In this document: positions 15,703-22,710 of the stretch, in pieces
Layout of the letters: every line of letters starts with the position of its first letter
Position numbering within the stretch: the stretch's first letter is position 1
Origin: an uncultured Victivallis sp.
Lineage (GTDB): Bacteria; Verrucomicrobiota; Lentisphaeria; Victivallales; Victivallaceae
Assembly: GCF_944391105.1 (NCBI RefSeq)
Contig: NZ_CALXSK010000038.1
Location: 1 to 40,433 of the forward strand
Reading direction: 5' to 3'
DNA length: 40,433 nucleotides
Position numbers and translations under genes: made by a program
The notes under the pieces: model-generated
What the model was told of the DNA's origin: nothing
Seen by the model: the letters and a program-made list of their open reading frames with translations, nothing else
Database searches by the model: none

Positions 15703-16989
15703 TCATAACCGTCCGTCCACCAGTTCGCGGGGCCACAACCCCTTGATGTCGTAGATGACGCACGAATTTTTCCGGAACGTCCGCGGATCGATCCGGCGGA
15801 ACTCGTCGTGGGCGACAGCGAGCACGACCGCCTCGTATTGTGCAGGATCCTCCGCTTCGAGTGAACGGAACGAGCTGAGTTCGTAATTGCGTTTTACCTC
15901 ATCCGGATCGGCCCATGGGTCGCAGACGTCGACTTTGCAGCCGAATTCGGCGAGGGTTTTCGCCACATCGGCCGCGCGGGAGTTGCGGATGTCCGGACAG
16001 TTCTCCTTGAAGGTGATTCCGAGCTGCAGCACCCGCGCTCCGAGGATCCTGCCGCCGTTGCGGATCATGAGTTTGATCGTTTCGGTCGCGGCGTAACGCC
16101 CCATGCTGTCGTTGATCCGCCGTCCCGCGAGAATCACTTCCGGATGGTATCCGAGTTCGGTCGCCTTGTGGGTCAGATAATAGGGGTCGACGCCGATGCA
16201 GTGACCGCCGACGAGTCCGGGCTGGAACTTCAGAAAATTCCACTTCGTACCGGCTGCTTCAAGCACCTCGCGAGTATCGATTCCGATCAGCCGGAAGATT
16301 TTGGCAAGTTCGTTCACGAAGGCGATGTTCAGATCGCGCTGGGAGTTTTCGATGACTTTCGCGGCCTCCGCCACCTTGAGCGAGCTCGCTCGGAAGGTTC
16401 CCGCTTTGACGACCGAGCGGTAGAGCGCATCGACCGCGTCGGCGGTCTCGGGCGTCGACCCGGAGGTGATCTTCACGATCCGCTCAAGCGTGTGCTCCCT
16501 GTCGCCGGGATTGATCCGTTCGGGACTGTATCCGCAGAAGAAGTCGCGGTTGAAAACCAGACCGCTCTCGCGCTCGATGACCGGTACGCATTGTTCCTCG
16601 GTGCAGCCGGGGTAGACCGTGCTTTCGAAGATCACGACCGCGCCGGGAGCGATGACTTTTCCAACGGTTTCGCTCGCGCGGTAGAGCGGTGTGAGGTCCG
16701 GCGTGTTGAATCGGTCCACCGGAGTCGGGACCGCGACGATGTAGAAGTCGCGCCCGCGCAGATCTTCCGGAGAGTTGCTCAAATGCAGTTTTTCAGCTGA
16801 GGCGAGCTCTTCCGGAGAGGTTTCCAGCGTGCCGTCGCGTCCGTTTTTCAACTCTTCGATCCGTGTGGTTTTCACGTCGAAACCGACGGTGTCGAATTTT
16901 CTGCCGAAGGCGACCGCCAGGGGCAGACCGACATATCCGAGACCGATCAGCGCGACTTTCGCGCTCCCGTCCGCAATTCTACCAAGCAT
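15703..16989 (-). CDS. UDP-HexNAc 6-dehydrogenase of the TviB/WbpO type
   Basis: The protein has 428 residues. Rossmann motif [18 protein letters not shown] (12-29), catalytic Cys C264 in [19 protein letters not shown], and [13 protein letters not shown] are typical of the WbpO/TviB branch that oxidises UDP-GlcNAc or UDP-GalNAc to the uronic acid. A UDP-ManNAc dehydrogenase role cannot be excluded. It is the first gene of the sugar-nucleotide block and has its own promoter. An 88-base gap with two GC-rich hairpins (one 8-bp stem CGGGCCGG) separates it from gmd. The use of the ManNAc-type 2-epimerase or other partners is not seen in the window. Confidence 0.85.
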   Translation of the reverse strand: MLGRIADGSAKVALIGLGYVGLPLAVAFGRKFDTVGFDVKTTRIEELKNGRDGTLETSPEELASAEKLHLSNSPEDLRGRDFYIVAVPTPVDRFNTPDLTPLYRASETVGKVIAPGAVVIFESTVYPGCTEEQCVPVIERESGLVFNRDFFCGYSPERINPGDREHTLERIVKITSGSTPETADAVDALYRSVVKAGTFRASSLKVAEAAKVIENSQRDLNIAFVNELAKIFRLIGIDTREVLEAAGTKWNFLKFQPGLVGGHCIGVDPYYLTHKATELGYHPEVILAGRRINDSMGRYAATETIKLMIRNGGRILGARVLQLGITFKENCPDIRNSRAADVAKTLAEFGCKVDVCDPWADPDEVKRNYELSSFRSLEAEDPAQYEAVVLAVAHDEFRRIDPRTFRKNSCVIYDIKGLWPRELVDGRL

Positions 16990-17043
16990 AAAACACCTCG
17001 TTATCCTGCACGTGGCAGGCCGTATGGAAAATTTCGTCGTTTT

Positions 17044-17072
17044 AAATTACACCGTATTCGCCGATTTTTCAA
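17044..17072 (-). promoter_or_regulatory. Promoter for the sugar-nucleotide block
   Basis: On the minus strand TTGAAA (17067-17072) and TAATTT (17044-17049) are 17 bases apart, upstream of the UDP-HexNAc dehydrogenase. It is divergent from the symporter promoter about 45 bases away. Confidence 0.5.
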
Positions 17073-17116
17073 TTTTGCCCGGCGGGATGTTTTTCCCGGG
17101 AAACTCGGAACGATTC

Positions 17117-17145
17117 TTGCAAACGTTTTCCGGAAACAGTATATT
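17117..17145 (+). promoter_or_regulatory. Promoter for the SDF-family symporter
   Basis: TTGCAA (17117-17122) and TATATT (17140-17145) are separated by 17 bases. The -35 is embedded in TTGCAAACGTTTTCCGGAAA, which resembles LacI-family half-palindromes (AAACGTTTT), so it may also be a regulator site. The same TTGCAA -35 occurs at two other promoters in the window. Confidence 0.55.
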
Positions 17146-17179
17146 ATATGGATCTTCAAAAATTGAAATGCAGGTATTT

Positions 17180-18538
17180 ATGAAAAGAGTGTTCCGTCTT
17201 TATTTTTCGGTTCCGCTGGTCTGGCGGATCGTAGCGGCGTTTCTGCTCGGTACGGCTGCCGGGATCGGATGCCGTTATGCGAGCGAGGAGCTTTTTTTCC
17301 GGGTTACGGCAGTTCTTGCGCCGTTCGGGACAGTGCTCATTGCGATGCTGAAAATGGTGGTGATTCCGATCATCTTCCTTTCGCTGGTGACGGGGGCGGC
17401 GAGCCTTCCGCTGCGGAAGTTCGGGCGGCTCGGCGCGTGGGTGATCGTCTGGTATCTGGCGACCTCGCTCTTTGCGAGCGTGTTCGGTACGGGGCTTGCG
17501 CTTTTTCTGAATCCGCGCATGGAGGGCGCTGCTGCGCCGAGCGCGCGGCTGCTCGGACAGGTCGATCATCTGCGCATGGGCGGTGGCGGCAGCGGCGGCG
17601 GTGCGCTTTCGCAGCTCATTGCAGATCTGTTCATGAATCCCTTCCAGGCGCTGGCGGAGGGGAAGTTCCTTTCGATTATCGTCTTTTCGATTCTCTTCGG
17701 CATCGCGGTCCGTACGGTGATCGAGGAGTCCTCCGATGGAAAACTCCGGGCGACGCTCGAATCTCTGCTCGACCTCTCACAGGCTGCGCTCAAGGCGTGT
17801 TTCCGGATGATCGACTGGATCATGGAGTATTTCCCGATCGGGGTGTTCGCGTTGAGCGCGGTGAATTTCGCGCAGTACGGGGTGGAGCTTTTCGGCCCTT
17901 ATCTGCGCATTGCCGGTTGCGTGATTGTGGGAGTGATTCTGATGCTGCTGGTGATCTATCCGCTCATGGTTCTGATTGCCTGCCGGGAGAATCCGTTCCG
18001 GCTGTTGCGTGCGATTCGCGAGCCGGTGTTGACGGCGTTCCTGACCCGTTCGAGCGCGGCGGCGCTGCCGGTTTCGATGCGGGTCGCGCAGGAGGATTTG
18101 CGGATTCGCAGCGAGCTTTCGGGTTTCGCGCTGCCGCTCGGGGCGACGATCAACATGGACGGGGTCTGCATCCATTTGCCGGTGTTCGCGATTCTCGCAG
18201 CGAACCTCTTTGACATTCCGCTCGGGCTCGGAGAGATCATGGTGCTGATTCTTTCGGTGGTGTTCGCTTCGATTGGGACGGGGGGAATTCCGGGCGGGAG
18301 CATTTTCCTGCTCTTCATGGTGCTGGAGAACATGGGGCTGGCGCCGGAGCAGACCGCGATGGTGGTCGCGCTCGCGATCGGCATCAATCCGCTGCTGGAC
18401 ATGTTCGAGACCGCCTGCAACGTCGCGGGCGACAACATCGGCAACTATGTGATCGCACGCCGCAACGGCATGATCGGAGAAACGCATCCGTCGCCGGCCG
18501 TTTGCCGGCAGCAGGAGCAGGATATTTCCGGATTGTGA
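17180..18538 (+). CDS. Dicarboxylate/amino acid:cation symporter (SDF family) with an atypical substrate residue
   Basis: The protein has 452 residues, an inner-membrane transporter with the GltPh/DctA fold. The core motifs are visible: the Ser-rich loop RSSAAALP (about 288-296), INMDG (about 324-328), GTGGIPGG (about 366-373) and D-M-F-E-T-A-C-N-V-A-G-D (407-418). In GltPh the position of E410 is Arg397, which binds the acidic side chain of aspartate. A Glu here argues against a simple dicarboxylate or Asp/Glu substrate. A Gly-rich linker (MGGGGSGGG) lies between TM segments near residue 135. The ATG at 17180 follows CAGG at five bases; an upstream ATG at 17168 is possible. Confidence 0.88.
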   Translation: MKRVFRLYFSVPLVWRIVAAFLLGTAAGIGCRYASEELFFRVTAVLAPFGTVLIAMLKMVVIPIIFLSLVTGAASLPLRKFGRLGAWVIVWYLATSLFASVFGTGLALFLNPRMEGAAAPSARLLGQVDHLRMGGGGSGGGALSQLIADLFMNPFQALAEGKFLSIIVFSILFGIAVRTVIEESSDGKLRATLESLLDLSQAALKACFRMIDWIMEYFPIGVFALSAVNFAQYGVELFGPYLRIAGCVIVGVILMLLVIYPLMVLIACRENPFRLLRAIREPVLTAFLTRSSAAALPVSMRVAQEDLRIRSELSGFALPLGATINMDGVCIHLPVFAILAANLFDIPLGLGEIMVLILSVVFASIGTGGIPGGSIFLLFMVLENMGLAPEQTAMVVALAIGINPLLDMFETACNVAGDNIGNYVIARRNGMIGETHPSPAVCRQQEQDISGL

Positions 18539-18568
18539 GAGTTTTCTTATTTTTTCGCTGGATGACGG

Positions 18569-18597
18569 TTGAAATCTGATGGAATCGGATGTACACT
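18569..18597 (+). promoter_or_regulatory. Promoter for the GNAT/aminotransferase pair
   Basis: TTGAAA (18569-18574) and TACACT (18592-18597) are 17 bases apart. The -10 lies in the dyad GATGTACACTATACATC, a possible operator. About 160 bases of leader follow, with a CCGGCG/CGCCGG hairpin and no open frame. Confidence 0.4.
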
Positions 18598-18767
18598 ATA
18601 CATCGGGAAACTAGGAGACGTCGGGTTGCTGTGATTTTTTCAGACCCCGGCGTTTTTTCCGGTGTGCGCGCCGGATGAAAATCGGGATGTGACAGGGAGA
18701 TGTCCGTCTTTTCCGGGCAGGTCTCGGGAGAGCTGCGGGCCGAATGTAATTTTTACAAGGAACAAAA

Positions 18768-19316
18768 ATGGCGGAAGTTGAGATTCGTCCACCTCGCGAC
18801 GAGGCGGAAATGCGGCAGCTCTGGCAGTTGAACCATGCAGTATTCTCCGAGGAACTGCACCAGCATGAAATCCATCAGGACGGGCTTCTCATCGATAAGT
18901 TTCACGCCAAGAACCTCTACTACGCCGGCTGGGATCACGGCGAGGCGGTCGGCATGATCTGCGCGCACTGGAAGGAGCCGTTTTCCGCGGTTGAGCGGTT
19001 CGGCGAGGTGATCCGGCGGGAGATGATTCCGGGGCACACGGCCGAGCTGCGGCTTTTTGCGATCCGTCCGGAATACCGCAAGACTCCGCTTGCGCCGCGT
19101 CTCGGCGCGACGATCTTCAAGAAGCTCGACGAAATGGGCTATCGGCTGCTGATTATCTCCGGAATTTCGGAGCAGAAGGATTTTTACGAACATATCGGTT
19201 TCCGGGCTGTGGGCGACCCGGTGCAGGACGGGGAGGCGCTGTTCTACCCGATGGTGGCGGATCTGCCGCCGATTCTGCGCCGTTGCGCACTGGCCGTTGC
19301 GAGGTGCACCAAATGA
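18768..19316 (+). CDS. GNAT-like N-acyltransferase
   Basis: The protein has 182 residues. The layout is GNAT-like: charged N-terminal helix, AVGMICAHW strand, then ELRLFAIRPEYRKTPLAPRL, the acetyl-CoA-binding strand and turn, and ISGISEQKDFYEHIGFRAVG, the typical Y..GF C-terminal motif. The canonical Q/R-x-x-G-x-G/A loop is degenerate (RKTPLA), so the acyl donor may not be acetyl-CoA. An AAGGAA site precedes the ATG. It overlaps the aminotransferase (ATGA), so the two proteins are made together, which suggests acylation of the amine made or used by the aminotransferase. Confidence 0.65.
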   Translation: MAEVEIRPPRDEAEMRQLWQLNHAVFSEELHQHEIHQDGLLIDKFHAKNLYYAGWDHGEAVGMICAHWKEPFSAVERFGEVIRREMIPGHTAELRLFAIRPEYRKTPLAPRLGATIFKKLDEMGYRLLIISGISEQKDFYEHIGFRAVGDPVQDGEALFYPMVADLPPILRRCALAVARCTK

Positions 19317-20365
19317 GACGTCTTGAACTGGTTCCTACCGTACCGCATCTGTTCCCGGCCACGCAGGAGGCGATCCGGGAGCCGTTGTTTTCCCATCGCA
19401 GTGAACGCTTCAGCGCGCTTTTCCGCTCGGCGGCGGAGAGTTTGCGAACGATCAGCGGGGGGAGGTTCCACCCGGTCATCGCCGCGGGAACCGGCACCTG
19501 GGCGAACGAGCTCATGGTCTGGAACATCGTGCCCGGCGCCCGCCGGGTGCTGGTCATCTCGAACGGGGAGTTCGGCGACCGGCTGCTGAAGCAGTGCCGG
19601 AACTGCAACCCGGATACCATTGCTCTGAAATTCGAGTGGGGCGAACCGATCGACCGGGAGAAGATCGAATCGTGTCTGGCCGCGCATCCGGAGGTCGACT
19701 GGATCTTCGGAGTTGCGACCGAGACAAGTTGCGGCCGTGCGAACAACATCGCACTTCTCGATGAAATCGCCGCTCCGCGCGGAATCCGCATCGCTCTCGA
19801 CGGCGTGAGTGCCGTGGGGCTTGCTCCGGAACTTTTCGGCAACGAGCACGTTCATGTCGTGACCGCTTCGAGCGGCAAGGCGCTCGCCGGACTGCCGGGG
19901 ATCTCCATTGTTCTGCTCGATGAAAGCGTGAAGCCCGCCGCGCTTGAAAACCGCCCCGAGGCGCTTGATCTTGCGAAGATCATCGCGGCGGAATCCTCAT
20001 CCGGCATGGTGCGCAATACGCTCAGCTCCATGCAGCTGATGGCATTGGAGTCGAGTTTGCGCTCGATCGGCGACTGTGTGGAGTATTCCGCGCGCATCGC
20101 CGCGCTCAAGGAGCGGACGGTAGAGGGGTTGCGCCGGATCGGCATCGAACCGCTGCCGGGCAGCAACAGCCGCATGGTGACGGCGTTCCGCCGTCCGCCG
20201 GAGCTGCGCTGGAGCAGGATGCTTGCGGCGTGGGATGCGGCCGGGGTTGACGTCTATTACCGTCCCCGTTATCTTGAGGAACGGCACCTGTTTGAAATCG
20301 CCGCGATGGGTGACCTCCATTTGGAGGATATCGATCGGATGCTTGCGGCGGTCAGCGATCTGTAA
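19313..20365 (+). CDS. Class V aminotransferase (alanine-glyoxylate / 2-aminoethylphosphonate type)
   Basis: The protein has 350 residues, a PLP enzyme of fold type I. The likely Schiff-base lysine is K189 in ASSGKALAGLPG. Other fold features are GTGTWANELMVWN, the phosphate-binding stretch near the N-terminus; VLVISNGEFGDRLL; and IALDGVSAVGLAPEL, which provides the Asp that contacts the PLP ring. Length and order match small class V members such as PhnW-type enzymes, but no other phosphonate gene is in the window. The ATG at 19313 overlaps the GNAT stop. The 3' end runs 14 bases into the convergent AraC-type gene. Confidence 0.8.
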   Translation: MRRLELVPTVPHLFPATQEAIREPLFSHRSERFSALFRSAAESLRTISGGRFHPVIAAGTGTWANELMVWNIVPGARRVLVISNGEFGDRLLKQCRNCNPDTIALKFEWGEPIDREKIESCLAAHPEVDWIFGVATETSCGRANNIALLDEIAAPRGIRIALDGVSAVGLAPELFGNEHVHVVTASSGKALAGLPGISIVLLDESVKPAALENRPEALDLAKIIAAESSSGMVRNTLSSMQLMALESSLRSIGDCVEYSARIAALKERTVEGLRRIGIEPLPGSNSRMVTAFRRPPELRWSRMLAAWDAAGVDVYYRPRYLEERHLFEIAAMGDLHLEDIDRMLAAVSDL

Positions 20366-21122
20366 GGTTGTCCGCCTTCGCTCCGGCTCCGGCGCGGTAT
20401 TCCCCCGGTGTGCAGCCGTGGCGCTGCCGGAAGAGCCGGACAAAGTAGTTTGTGTTCGGATATCCGCACAATTCCCCCACTTCCGCAATGGAGAGGCGGC
20501 TGCCCAGGAGCAGCCGTCGTGCATGGGCGAGTCTTTGTTTGCGCACATACTCAGCCGGACTCTGCCCGACATGTTTTCGGAAGAGGGCGCTGAAGTAACT
20601 GACGCTGAGCGAATATTTTTTTGCCGATTCCGTGACGGAGAACGGTTCTGCAAAGTGTCCGGCCAGGTGAGCGAGTGCAGCGCCGACGGGTTCCGGAGGG
20701 GGAGGGGCCTCGGCCAGGGCAAGTTCCATCCTGCGGAGCCGGAAGAGCAGCAGTGCGAGCAGTTGATTGCACTCTTCGACTGACTTTCGACGGTAGAGCG
20801 AGTCGATCTGCCTGATCCAGACCGGAACGAACAGATCGGAGGCGGCATCGATCACGCGGAACGAAAGGTCGAACTCCCTGCCGCCGGCCGGCGGTTCGAA
20901 AACGATGAAAGCGGTCGTCACTTCTCCGAAATCGATCTGGCGATGCGGCAATTCCGGCGGGATGACGAAAATTCCGCCGGTCGCCGCCGTGAGCGAACCG
21001 CCCGGAACGACGTTGCCGCACCTTCCCGACGTGACCAGAACAAGTTCGGCTCCGTCGTGGCGGTGCAGCGCCGTGTTGCGGCTGCCCGCATAATTTCCGC
21101 TGTAAAGAATCTCCGGACGCAT
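20352..21122 (-). CDS. AraC-family transcriptional regulator
   Basis: The protein has 256 residues. The N-terminal cupin sensor (about 1-130) includes NTALHRHDGAELVLVTSGRC and a VIPPELPHRQI strand. The C-terminal double helix-turn-helix (about 160-250) includes FSVTESAKKYSLSVSYFSAL, FRKHVGQSPAEYVRKQRL and CGYPNTNYFVRLFRQRHG. An AGGGA ribosome site precedes the ATG at 21122. It is divergent from the nucleoside hydrolase and probably controls it or itself; the effector would be a small sugar or nucleoside. The last codons overlap the aminotransferase gene on the other strand. Confidence 0.85.
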   Translation of the reverse strand: MRPEILYSGNYAGSRNTALHRHDGAELVLVTSGRCGNVVPGGSLTAATGGIFVIPPELPHRQIDFGEVTTAFIVFEPPAGGREFDLSFRVIDAASDLFVPVWIRQIDSLYRRKSVEECNQLLALLLFRLRRMELALAEAPPPPEPVGAALAHLAGHFAEPFSVTESAKKYSLSVSYFSALFRKHVGQSPAEYVRKQRLAHARRLLLGSRLSIAEVGELCGYPNTNYFVRLFRQRHGCTPGEYRAGAGAKADNLTDR

Positions 21123-21152
21123 GGTTTTTCCCTGAAAAAGTTGTTTTGTGCT

Positions 21153-21181
21153 ATAATACCATCGAAGATTGCCATTTGCAA
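21153..21181 (-). promoter_or_regulatory. Promoter for the AraC-type regulator
   Basis: On the minus strand TTGCAA (21176-21181) and TATTAT (21153-21158) are 17 bases apart. The -35 is adjacent to the divergent nucleoside hydrolase promoter, so one bound regulator could affect both. Confidence 0.5.
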
Positions 21182-21184
21182 GTC

Positions 21185-21213
21185 TTGGATCAGGAAAGAG
21201 TGTGGTGTATGCT
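21185..21213 (+). promoter_or_regulatory. Promoter for the nucleoside hydrolase
   Basis: TTGGAT (21185-21190) and TATGCT (21208-21213) are 17 bases apart, both weak matches. A strong AGGGGGA ribosome site follows before the ATG at 21245. Confidence 0.4.
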
Positions 21214-21244
21214 ATCAACAGCAACGAAACAGGGGGATTGAACC

Positions 21245-22162
21245 ATGAATTTCGATGAGAAAAGCTACACGATTTCAGAGTCCGCCTATCCGGTTCCGAT
21301 GATTCTGGATACCGACACCTACAATGAGATCGACGATCAGTTCGCGGTGGTTTACGCGCTTCTGACGCCGGAGCGGGTGGATCTGCGCGGCGTGACGGCG
21401 GCACCTTTTCTGAACAGCCGTTCGACTTCGCCGGCGGACGGCATGGAGAAGAGCTTTCAGGAGATCGTGCGGATCATCGAACTCATGGGATTCGCGGGGA
21501 GCGTTCCCGCTTTCCGCGGTGCGACCTCGTTTCTGCCGGATCGGAAGACGCCGGTCCACTCCGAAGCGGTCGATTTCATCGTTGCGGAAGCGAAGCGGGC
21601 GCATGAACGGGGGGAAAAGCTGTTCGTCGCGGCGATCGGCGCGATTACGAACGTCGCTTCGGCACTGCTCGTCGCGCCGGAAATCGCCCGGGACATCGTC
21701 ATCATCTGGCTGGGCGGACATGATTATGAGCAGGAAATCAACCATGAATTCAATCTTTACGAAGACATCCCGGCCGCGCAGATTGTGATTGATTCCGATG
21801 CGGCTTATGTGCGGATTCCCTGCTGCCACGTCGCGAGTGCGCTTACGAATTCGATCGAAGAGCTCGGGCGCGAACTCTCCGACTGCGGAGAACCCGGACG
21901 CTATCTTTTCACGATCTTCCGCGATTTCGTCGAGGAGCACAAATGCGTGAACAAGGTAATCTGGGATATTTCGGCGGTTTCTTTCCTGACGAGCCCGGAA
22001 TCGACGAAATGGGAGATTGTTCCGCGTGAAAGGCTCGGGGATGACAGCACATGGCTTCCTCCTGCTGATGATGGTCGCAAGATGCTGATTGCAAGAGAGA
22101 TCAATCGTGAGGCGCTGTTTGAGGACATCTACACGCGGCTGCGCAACCACTGCCGCAGATGA
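21245..22162 (+). CDS. Nucleoside hydrolase (inosine-uridine preferring family)
   Basis: The protein has 305 residues. It hydrolyses the N-glycosidic bond of ribonucleosides or a related riboside. The calcium-binding N-terminal signature is DTDTYNEIDDQFA (22-34), a variant of the DxDxxxDD motif with four extra residues between the Asp pairs. AAIGAITNVASAL and IIWLGGHDYEQEINHEFNLY (the latter with the N-x-x-x-D/E metal region) are typical. It has no signal peptide. Divergent AraC control suggests induction by a nucleoside or sugar. A weak AAAAAC/GTTTTT hairpin lies about 95 bases past the stop. Confidence 0.88.
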   Translation: MNFDEKSYTISESAYPVPMILDTDTYNEIDDQFAVVYALLTPERVDLRGVTAAPFLNSRSTSPADGMEKSFQEIVRIIELMGFAGSVPAFRGATSFLPDRKTPVHSEAVDFIVAEAKRAHERGEKLFVAAIGAITNVASALLVAPEIARDIVIIWLGGHDYEQEINHEFNLYEDIPAAQIVIDSDAAYVRIPCCHVASALTNSIEELGRELSDCGEPGRYLFTIFRDFVEEHKCVNKVIWDISAVSFLTSPESTKWEIVPRERLGDDSTWLPPADDGRKMLIAREINREALFEDIYTRLRNHCRR

Positions 22163-22348
22163 CGATGCGCCGTACCGGTCGTCCTGATGCGGATGGTCCG
22201 GCGCGATTGCTGATGAAACGATGCCGGTCGCTTCAGAAGGTCAAACCTGGTGATCTTAAAAACGAATATGTTTTTGTGCTGTAATTGATAAAAAGGGCGT
22301 AAAAACAAATTTTTTTTTAAAAAAGGGGCTTTCGCCGGGCGGGAACGG
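22163..22348. other. Non-coding stretch after the nucleoside hydrolase
   Basis: No supported gene. It holds a weak AAAAAC/GTTTTT hairpin near 22258-22276 and an AT-rich block (T9 then A6, about 22310-22325) just before the promoter of the putative RNA that follows. Confidence 0.5.
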
Positions 22349-22376
22349 TTGATTAATGTCAGTTTCGGTATATACT
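22349..22376 (+). promoter_or_regulatory. Promoter of a putative non-coding RNA
   Basis: TTGATT (22349-22354) and TATACT (22371-22376) are separated by 16 bases. Transcription would start near 22383. No convincing reading frame follows. Confidence 0.55.
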
Positions 22377-22382
22377 GGAAAA

Positions 22383-22638
22383 ACGAAGAGGAGAAATCGG
22401 AGGAGTTTTTCCGGTTCCGGAACCTGGCGGAAGACGGTTCGAGTCGACCGGATTGTCCGACGCCGAATCTGTTGGAATTCGACAGCCGCAGGGCTGATGC
22501 GGATTGGGTTTGTTCCAGATTCACAAGGCGTAAACGAGGGAGGAGACTATCCACTGAAGTCAGGCCTTATCGAGGCACAGAGAAAACCCCAACACCGGGG
22601 TCGCGCAAACTGTGATAGGGTAGCGCGGCCCCATTTTT
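22383..22638 (+). ncRNA. Putative structured non-coding RNA, family unknown
   Basis: This is an approximately 255-base segment bounded by a sigma-70-like promoter and a strong intrinsic terminator, in a 548-base intergenic region. A long imperfect stem runs from 22460 to 22531: ACGCC/GGCGT, then GAATCT/AGATTC with an ACAA bulge, then GGAA/TTCC, enclosing a CCGCA/TGCGG hairpin. Upstream is the palindrome GGTTCCGGAACC. A CCCC/GGGG hairpin (22587-22600) is mutually exclusive with the terminator stem. It does not match tmRNA, RNase P, SRP, 6S or riboswitch consensus features that I can recall. An 88-codon open frame across it has atypical codons and no ribosome site. Confidence 0.55.
22597..22638 (+). 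terminator. Intrinsic terminator of the putative RNA
   Basis: GGGGTCGCGC (22597-22606) pairs over 10 bp with GCGCGGCCCC (22623-22632), with one G-U pair and a 16-base loop, followed by ATTTTT. An outer GCACAG/CTGTGC pairing (22575-22580 with 22639-22644) could extend it. Confidence 0.75.
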
Positions 22639-22710
22639 CTGTGCGGAAAATCCGAAGGAGCCCGCCGAAGCATCGGCCGCGGCAGGCTCCGGACTCCCTT
22701 TGCCGGGTTC

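Noticed and set aside
22430..22450. T-loop-like GGTTCGAGTC suggesting a tRNA or tmRNA
   Set aside because: The flanking bases do not form a 5-bp T stem and no acceptor, D or anticodon arms can be placed around it.
22349..22615. 88-codon open frame across the putative RNA
   Set aside because: No ribosome site, begins inside the promoter, codon use unlike neighbours, and the region is better explained by stems and a terminator.
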